A DNA stretch of 19,253 nt, taken from Sedimentisphaerales bacterium. Its GTDB lineage: Bacteria; Planctomycetota; Phycisphaerae; Sedimentisphaerales; SG8-4. Shown here piece by piece: positions 13,876-19,253 of this stretch. A model generated the notes under the pieces. It was given only the letters and a program-made list of their open reading frames with translations, ran no database searches and was not told the origin of the DNA. The DNA lies in assembly GCA_016928975.1 (NCBI GenBank), contig JAFGJR010000069.1:1-19253 (forward strand). The letters run 5' to 3'. Positions within the stretch are counted from its first letter, which is position 1. Each line of letters begins with the position of its first letter. Position numbers and translations under genes: made by a program.

Positions 13876-14896
13876 ACCTCTCCACCTTGGCAGTCAGTTG
13901 CTTCACCTGATGCGCCAGTCTCGGCAGGCGCAGGACATGCGCGATGATCCGGGTCGCCTTCTTGATGTCCAAGGCGGGCGACCAAGCCAGCTTCTGTCCC
14001 GCCCCGACGCTGCTCATCACGCCTGCCTGTGCCCCGACCATCGTGCCGGTCCCGATCTCAATGTTGTCTGCCAGACCGACCTGTCCGGCGAGCACTACGC
14101 CATCACCCAGGCGGCAACTGCCGGCGACCCCCACCTGGGCGGCGATCAGGCAGCACTTGCCGATCACGACGTTGTGCGCGATCTGCACCAAGTTGTCGAT
14201 CTTCGTACCTACCCCAATTATGGTATTGCCAAATTTCGCCCTGTCAACGCAACAGTTGGCGCCAATCTCGACGAAGTCCTCGATCACGACGCCACCGTTG
14301 TGGGGGATGAGGGTATGAGCGCCCTTGATGAAAGCGTATCCGAAACCGACCGAACCGATCGTGCTGTTGGCCTGGATGATCACGTGATCGCCCAAGCGGC
14401 AGCCGTGGTAGATCACCACATTGCTGTCGAGACGGCACTCCGCTCCGATCGTGGTGTCTTCGCCGATTCTGCAGCCACTGGCGATCACCGAGTTCGGTCC
14501 GATCTGTACGCCATCGTCGATGACCACGTGGGGTCCGATACTGACGCCCCGGCCCAGACTCACTCCGGCTCCAACCTGTGCGGAGGGGTCCACTCCCTCC
14601 GCCGCAGGCTTGTACCTGTGGGCGAGTTGCCCCAGGGCCCCGATCAGGGCCGCGTTGACATCCTCGACCACCAATTGTGGCCTGGCCAGGCCCTCAATCG
14701 GACGAGTGACGATGACCGCCGCGGCCGCGCATTTGACGGCCGCCGCCTCGTACTTCGCCTCCGTCACGAAGGTCACGTCGCCCTCGCCGGCGGCATCGGC
14801 CGGCATGATTGCAGCGACCTCCCGGTCGGCGCCGCCGGAGTCGCCGATCAGTCGCGCATCCAGCCGTCGGGCCAATTCTCGAACTGTCAGTCCCAT
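13847..14896 (-). CDS. lpxD: UDP-3-O-(3-hydroxyacyl)glucosamine N-acyltransferase LpxD
   Basis: LpxD adds the second hydroxyacyl chain to the deacetylated UDP-sugar, after LpxC. The 349-residue length matches E. coli (341). The N-terminal uridine-binding domain (about 1-98) is followed by a left-handed beta-helix with many hexapeptides. Conserved blocks are G-F-G-Y-A (184-188), [12 protein letters not shown] (217-228) and I-D-N-L-V-Q-I-A-H241-N, which holds the catalytic histidine. A C-terminal helix follows. I chose the ATG at 14896 ([12 protein letters not shown]) because it gives the family length; the frame is open for 24 more codons, but they fall within the end of the ompH gene. The ribosome site is weak (GGGA). 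The TTG start of lpxC/fabZ lies inside its last codons. Confidence 0.94.
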   Translation of the reverse strand: MGLTVRELARRLDARLIGDSGGADREVAAIMPADAAGEGDVTFVTEAKYEAAAVKCAAAAVIVTRPIEGLARPQLVVEDVNAALIGALGQLAHRYKPAAEGVDPSAQVGAGVSLGRGVSIGPHVVIDDGVQIGPNSVIASGCRIGEDTTIGAECRLDSNVVIYHGCRLGDHVIIQANSTIGSVGFGYAFIKGAHTLIPHNGGVVIEDFVEIGANCCVDRAKFGNTIIGVGTKIDNLVQIAHNVVIGKCCLIAAQVGVAGSCRLGDGVVLAGQVGLADNIEIGTGTMVGAQAGVMSSVGAGQKLAWSPALDIKKATRIIAHVLRLPRLAHQVKQLTAKVERFEAPKDHKE

Positions 14897-14936
14897 CGCA
14901 ATCCCGAAACAGGTCTCCGTCGTGTTCCCAGTGTCG

Positions 14937-15542
14937 CTACTTCGAAGGCTGTGCGCCGCCTGCCGCATCCAGCCGAGTGGCGACTTCCTGAGTCAGATCC
15001 ACGCACCCGTCCGCGTAAAGCACCTTGTGCGTGCTGAACGTCAGCCTTAGCTCCTCACTCGAGATGGGAAACTCCGGTTCGGTCCGCTCGAACACGATCG
15101 TCAGGCCCTTCTCCTTGGCGAGCGCCTGGACGATCTTCAGAGTGTCCTGATACAGAGCCTCCATCCCATTCTTCTCTTCGAGCAGCAACTGCTGCTTGAG
15201 ATACTCACGCTGGCTGTCCAGATCCGCTCGTTTCTTGAGAATCGTCTGGAGTTGCTTCATGTAGTCGGGGGTACCCTCCTTGAGGGCCTTGAGGCCGGCT
15301 TCCTCCGCGTCGGCGTCTCTGGCCATGTCGTCCAACTGGGCCTTACCGCGGCTCTGGACCTGCAAGAGCTGGGATCGATGAAAGGCAAGTCGTTTGGACG
15401 TGTTGAAGGCGGCGCGAATGCTGACCACGCCGATCTTCGGCGTCCCGGAGGCCGGCTCGGAAGCGGCGTAGCCATGCGGGAGTATCGCGAACAGGGCCGC
15501 AACGCAGATCAGAATTGCCACTGTCTTCACTCGAATGCTCAT
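14937..15542 (-). CDS. ompH: OmpH/Skp-family periplasmic chaperone
   Basis: The 201-residue protein has an N-terminal signal peptide (basic start, hydrophobic core about 8-22, end near HGYAA at 24-27) and a body that opens with [12 protein letters not shown], the typical first strand of Skp/OmpH. A long charged helical stretch (about residues 55-140, with L/K/E-rich periodicity around [16 protein letters not shown]) forms the tentacle coiled coil. The family holds unfolded outer-membrane proteins in the periplasm and passes them to BamA. I took the ATG at 15542 because it precedes the signal peptide and has AAAGGG about 7 nt upstream; upstream codons are not protein-like. It lies between bamA and lpxD, as in many Gram-negative genomes, though the sequence is divergent. 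Confidence 0.88.
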   Translation of the reverse strand: MSIRVKTVAILICVAALFAILPHGYAASEPASGTPKIGVVSIRAAFNTSKRLAFHRSQLLQVQSRGKAQLDDMARDADAEEAGLKALKEGTPDYMKQLQTILKKRADLDSQREYLKQQLLLEEKNGMEALYQDTLKIVQALAKEKGLTIVFERTEPEFPISSEELRLTFSTHKVLYADGCVDLTQEVATRLDAAGGAQPSK

Positions 15543-15600
15543 GTCATGCCCTTTCGAATATCCTGTGTGTGTCCCGTTTTCTTCGCCATATCGGGCGCCT

Positions 15601-17922
15601 TTAGAACATCCCCGGCTGGGAGATGCTGAAGACCTGGGGCTCATCGTCGTCATCCTGGAACAGAGGCCAGCCGAATTCAAACCGCATCGGAATGTTCCCG
15701 AAAAGCTGCGGGATCAGGATCTGAAAGCCGGCGCCGATCGACAGGCGGTATTGGCCCGATTCCACCGTGCCGCTGTCGACGAAAAACAGGCCGCCGAAGT
15801 TCTCGCCGACCAGAGGGATCACCACCTCCGCATTCGCCAGAAAGATCCAGTCGCTGCCGATCGGGTCTTTGCGCTCGCGGGGAAGGACGTTCCCAGAGGG
15901 ATCTACCGGCACTCCGCGCGGGCTGATGCCTCGGTACTCGAAGCCGCGGATCCCGTACCGGCTCGATCCACCCGCGTAGTACTTCTCGAACGGCGGCGCG
16001 CTTCCGAGGACCGTGCCTGCCAGGACCTTCGCAGCCAGCACCGTCTTGCGATCCAAGACATCGGTGTGCAGTGTGAAGTAGTGAGTGTACGAACCTTCGA
16101 GCAGGCCGAAGTCCTCGTCGCCGGTGACCTGTTCGTACCACGCACCGAACTTGTGGCCTTTCGCAGGGTTGAACTGATCGTCCACGGCCGACCGCCCGAT
16201 TCCAAGCCGCGCGCCATACAGCGCGGTGGAACCCTTGAAATCACGGATCTCCTGCGGGGCATCGTAGTCCAGGTGACCCACTCTCACGTTTTCCGCTCGA
16301 AAGCCAATGCTGGGCCGCCATTTCGTGTCCGGCGCCTCGCCCCATAGCCCGAAGTTGTCCAACGGCCACAAGCGATCCAGTCGCCGCTCAAATTCCACCG
16401 TACCCTTGAGCCGCTTTTCGTCGTAACTCTCGTAGAACCGTTCCCAGCTTCGGCCGCCCACGCTGAATTCCACCGGTCTGTCGAGCCAATAGGGATCCAC
16501 GAAGTCGATCCCGTAGGAGCTGTACACCGTTCCCGGCGAGAGATAGACGTGCAACAACTGCCCGGCGCCGCGGAATGCGTCCATGGAGAAGAGCTCGCCC
16601 AGACTCTCGGGCCAATCCATGATGTCGAAGTTCTGTTGCCGGTAGTCGAGCCGGCCGATCACGCCGTGATCGGTGCTGACGCCGATGCTCGGGATGATCA
16701 CACCCGTCATGCCTTCCTCGATGTTCACCTGAACATCCTTTCGGTTCGGGTCCGACTCCGGCGGGTTCACGGGCCGAATGATCGCCTCCTGAGCGGTGGC
16801 GCGATACCGCACGTACCTCTCGAGCAACCCACCACCCTCCTTCGGTGCCAGCTTGGCATTGTACAACTCGCCCGGGGTGAAGTGATACTCGTCAAGCACC
16901 CGGCGGACCACCTTGTCCCGGGTCCTCTCATTGCCCGTCACCTCGATGCGGCCGATGCGAAACTGCCGGCCTTCCGTGATCCGGAACTCCACGGCGGCCA
17001 GGTTGTCCCCCTCCTTCATCGAGAGATTGCGAGTCTCCCTGACGTCGGCATCCACGTATCCCTGCTCGCGATACAGTTGCGCGATGGCCTTGGCGTCTCG
17101 CTGGGCGACCGGCCTGCGATAGACCTTGCCTTCGCGCAGCTCGATCCGCTCGCGCAGCTCCTCCCCGGTGTAGTGCGTACTGCCGGAAAACCGAATCTCG
17201 CCGATGCGGTACACTGGGCCCTCGTCGATCCGGAAGAGCAGGCGCACCCCGCGCCCATTCGCAGCGAACTGTTGATCCGCCTTGACCTTGACGTTGAGGT
17301 AGCCGTGGTCGTAGTAGAAGTCCTCCAGCCGACGTACGTCCTCATCGACGCGGTCTGCCCGGTAGTAGGCCGGTATCACCAGGAACCTCATCTTCTTGGT
17401 TTTGACGATCTCCCGGAGGGTCCCGGCTCCAAACGACTTATTGCCAATGAACTTGACCGACTTGATCTGCACGCGGGGCCCTTCCTGGATCGTGTACAGC
17501 AGGTAACCTTCCGCCAGGCGATCCTTGTCGAGCGACACCTTCACGTACTTGAAGCCGATCTTGCGGTAGATGTCTTCAATGGTGGTCCGCCCCCCTTCGG
17601 CCAGGAACAGGTCGAGGCGGTCGCCCAACTTGAATCCGAGCCGCTCGCGCAGGACCTCATCCCTGTACTTGTGGTTGCCAATGAATTCGATGGACTTGAT
17701 GATCTCGGCCCGACCAAGCCGGCCGGCCGAGGCCGACGTCCGGGGTGGGCTGGCGGCTGTCCTGTCGGCGGGCGCCTGGGCGGCCGGCGTGTTCTCCTCC
17801 GACTCGCGACTGGCAGGCGGGGCCGACGCGGGGCCGGCCGAGGCCGAATCCGAAGCGACGCACATACACGTCCCCCCGATCACTGCCAGGGACGTGAGAA
17901 GAACAATGACTGCATCCTGCAT
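15601..17922 (-). CDS. bamA: Outer-membrane protein assembly factor BamA (Omp85 family)
   Basis: This is a 773-residue BAM complex insertase. A signal peptide (about 1-24) is followed by an Ala/Pro/Ser-rich linker (25-70). Four POTRA-like repeats follow at about 75-148, 151-234, 239-317 and 322-402, each ending in the E-G-P or E-G pattern (IQEGPRVQI, IDEGPVYRI, ITEGRQFRI). E. coli BamA has five. The barrel runs from about 405 to 773. It contains the conserved R-G-F (659-661) of the internal loop and the closing G-T-V-E-S-G. The last strand ends in Phe (FSISQPGMF), as expected for outer-membrane proteins. The ATG at 17922 lies 9 bp after the dnaB stop with no strong ribosome site. The next gene is the chaperone ompH, 58 bp on, followed by the lipid A genes. 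Confidence 0.93.
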   Translation of the reverse strand: MQDAVIVLLTSLAVIGGTCMCVASDSASAGPASAPPASRESEENTPAAQAPADRTAASPPRTSASAGRLGRAEIIKSIEFIGNHKYRDEVLRERLGFKLGDRLDLFLAEGGRTTIEDIYRKIGFKYVKVSLDKDRLAEGYLLYTIQEGPRVQIKSVKFIGNKSFGAGTLREIVKTKKMRFLVIPAYYRADRVDEDVRRLEDFYYDHGYLNVKVKADQQFAANGRGVRLLFRIDEGPVYRIGEIRFSGSTHYTGEELRERIELREGKVYRRPVAQRDAKAIAQLYREQGYVDADVRETRNLSMKEGDNLAAVEFRITEGRQFRIGRIEVTGNERTRDKVVRRVLDEYHFTPGELYNAKLAPKEGGGLLERYVRYRATAQEAIIRPVNPPESDPNRKDVQVNIEEGMTGVIIPSIGVSTDHGVIGRLDYRQQNFDIMDWPESLGELFSMDAFRGAGQLLHVYLSPGTVYSSYGIDFVDPYWLDRPVEFSVGGRSWERFYESYDEKRLKGTVEFERRLDRLWPLDNFGLWGEAPDTKWRPSIGFRAENVRVGHLDYDAPQEIRDFKGSTALYGARLGIGRSAVDDQFNPAKGHKFGAWYEQVTGDEDFGLLEGSYTHYFTLHTDVLDRKTVLAAKVLAGTVLGSAPPFEKYYAGGSSRYGIRGFEYRGISPRGVPVDPSGNVLPRERKDPIGSDWIFLANAEVVIPLVGENFGGLFFVDSGTVESGQYRLSIGAGFQILIPQLFGNIPMRFEFGWPLFQDDDDEPQVFSISQPGMF

Positions 17923-17931
17923 GAGATCATC

Positions 17932-19253
17932 TCAGAACGGCACTGCTTCCTGCTGAACCTGTGCCAGGTTTTCGAATCGAGTGCATTTCTCTCGAAACGC
18001 CAGTTTGACCACGTCCGTGGGACCGTTGCGCTGCTTGGCGATGATCACCTCCGCCGTATTGTCTTGCTGGTAGTCGGGCTCGCCGCGATGATAGTAGTCC
18101 TCCCGGTGCAACAGCATTACGACGTCCGCGTCCTGCTCGATGCTTCCGCTTTCGCGCAGGTCGCTCATCCGCGGGCGGTGCCCCTCCCGGCCTTCCGGGG
18201 CACGGTTGAGCTGGCTGAGCACCACCACCGGGATGTTGAGTTCGCGAGCCAGCGACTTCAGGTACCGTGAAATGGCGGTGATTTCCTGCTGACGCGACTC
18301 GATCTTGCTGGTCCCCAGGCCCATCAACTGTAGATAGTCGACGAAGATGGCTTGAATATTACGCGTGGCCTTGAGGCGCCGGGCCTTGGCTCGCAACTCC
18401 AGGGGCGTCAGGGCCGACGTATCGTCGATGTAGACCGGGGCCTCCGAGATGATCCCGCAGGCCTCTACGAGCTTCTGGTAATGCTCCGTGCTGAGCATTC
18501 CCTTGCGGACGAGCTGGGAATCGACGCCGCTGTAGCTGCACAGGAATCGCTCCGCCAACTGCTGGCGGCCCATCTCCAGCGAGAAGATCGCCAGGGGGAT
18601 CTTCTCGACGACGCCGATATGTTCCGCCATATTCAACGCCAGGGCTGTTTTGCCCATGCTGGGCCGGCCGGCGATGATGATCATCTCGCCCTTCTGGAGG
18701 CCACAGGTCAGATCATTCAACTCGTAGTAGCCCGTCGGCAGACCGGTGACGTGGGTCCCCTCCCGCTTCTCGATCAGCTCGTAGGCTCTTGTGACCAGGT
18801 CCTTCAGGGGCTCGGCGGAACCGGTGATTCGCTTGTCCGCCACGGCGAAGATCATCCGCTCGGCCTCGTCGAGCTTCTCGGCGGCGTCGCCGGTCTCGTC
18901 ATAGGCTGAATTGAGGATATCCGTTGCCGCCGTGATCGTCTCGCGCAGCATCATCTTCTCTCGGACGATCTCGGCATAGTAGGCGACGTTGGCGGAAGAA
19001 GGGACGGTCTCGATGACCCGCTGAAGGTATTCCCACCCGCCGATCGAAGCTATCTGGTCGCGCCGCTGGAGCTCGTCGCGCACGAGGAACCCGTCGATTC
19101 CCTCGCCGCGGTTCTTCTCGAACAGGGTAATGACTGCATCGAAGATCAACTGATGTTCCGTGTGATAGAATGCGTCCCGGTTCAGCCGCTCGACCACTTC
19201 CCCGATGCACCGGGGGTCCACGATCATGGAGCCGAGCACGGCGGCCTCCGCCG
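17932..19253 (-). CDS. dnaB: Replicative DNA helicase DnaB (5' end beyond the window)
   Basis: The N-terminal helicase domain is recognised by A-E-A-A-V-L-G-S-M-I-V-D-P at the window edge, so about 20-30 residues are missing. A GTG at 19239 is the internal Val of this motif, not the start. The RecA-like motor has an intact Walker A (GRPSMGKT), a conserved F-S-L-E-M, a Walker B-like I-F-V-D-Y-L-Q-L-M, the V-L-S-Q-L-N-R motif and the S-G-S-I-E-Q-D-A-D-V motif, which are standard for DnaB. It unwinds DNA ahead of the replication fork. No intein is visible in the motor. The stop is 9 bp from the bamA start, so a replication helicase shares a transcript with envelope genes, which is unusual. Confidence 0.95.
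   Translation of the reverse strand, partial: AEAAVLGSMIVDPRCIGEVVERLNRDAFYHTEHQLIFDAVITLFEKNRGEGIDGFLVRDELQRRDQIASIGGWEYLQRVIETVPSSANVAYYAEIVREKMMLRETITAATDILNSAYDETGDAAEKLDEAERMIFAVADKRITGSAEPLKDLVTRAYELIEKREGTHVTGLPTGYYELNDLTCGLQKGEMIIIAGRPSMGKTALALNMAEHIGVVEKIPLAIFSLEMGRQQLAERFLCSYSGVDSQLVRKGMLSTEHYQKLVEACGIISEAPVYIDDTSALTPLELRAKARRLKATRNIQAIFVDYLQLMGLGTSKIESRQQEITAISRYLKSLARELNIPVVVLSQLNRAPEGREGHRPRMSDLRESGSIEQDADVVMLLHREDYYHRGEPDYQQDNTAEVIIAKQRNGPTDVVKLAFREKCTRFENLAQVQQEAVPF

Noticed and set aside
14897..14968. 24-residue N-terminal extension of LpxD
   Set aside because: It lies in the 3' end of ompH, is not conserved-looking, and the ATG at 14896 gives the usual LpxD length.
16549..18270. 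Plus-strand open frame of about 570 codons opposite bamA and dnaB
   Set aside because: It is antisense to BamA POTRA and DnaB motor sequences and has no recognisable domain.

Overview
The window is GC-rich, with dense, translationally coupled genes, 15 on the minus strand and 2 on the plus strand. It carries a lipid A/outer-membrane operon that includes a fused LpxC-FabZ protein. Together with a GspE/GspF/PilM/PilN operon and a carboxypeptidase-regulatory-like protein, this suggests a diderm of the Planctomycetota, probably Phycisphaerae-like. That assignment is inferred from gene content and protein style; no rRNA or other phylogenetic marker was checked.

Layout in transcription order. (1) Minus strand, right to left: dnaB (5' end off the window) - bamA - ompH/skp - lpxD - lpxC/fabZ - lpxA - Gfo/Idh/MocA oxidoreductase - PAP2 phosphatase. 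This is one envelope-biogenesis run with gaps from a 29-bp overlap to about 58 bp. It covers UDP-GlcNAc acylation, deacetylation and second acylation, the FabZ dehydratase that supplies the acyl precursor pathway, the BAM insertase and a Skp-type chaperone. The oxidoreductase belongs to a subfamily commonly found beside lpxA, so a modified (3-amino) lipid A sugar is possible. (2) A carboxypeptidase-regulatory-like reading frame (8873-9715, minus) directly abuts the PAP2 stop and looks 5'-truncated. (3) A plus-strand pair, an exported YtcJ-like amidohydrolase and a RimI-like GNAT acetyltransferase, 8 bp apart, has its own candidate promoter. (4) A 335-bp divergent intergenic region (6317-6651) holds a near-perfect 28-bp palindrome. 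(5) Minus strand, 6316 to the left edge: sensor histidine kinase - STAS protein - GspE/PilB ATPase - GspF/PilC - PilM - PilN (cut by the edge). Almost every junction is ATGA, GTGA or within 10 bp.

The strongest observations are: the signalling pair (histidine kinase plus stand-alone STAS protein) translationally coupled to a type IV pilus/type II secretion inner-membrane motor; an inverted array of degenerate 7-nt repeats inserted between the start codon and the export signal of the PAP2 gene; the truncated gene remnant at the PAP2 stop; the intergenic palindrome; and a TTG-started lpxC/fabZ overlapping lpxD, with Phe in place of the usual His in the LpxC GVGLH motif. No tRNA, rRNA, CRISPR array, IS element or prophage was seen.
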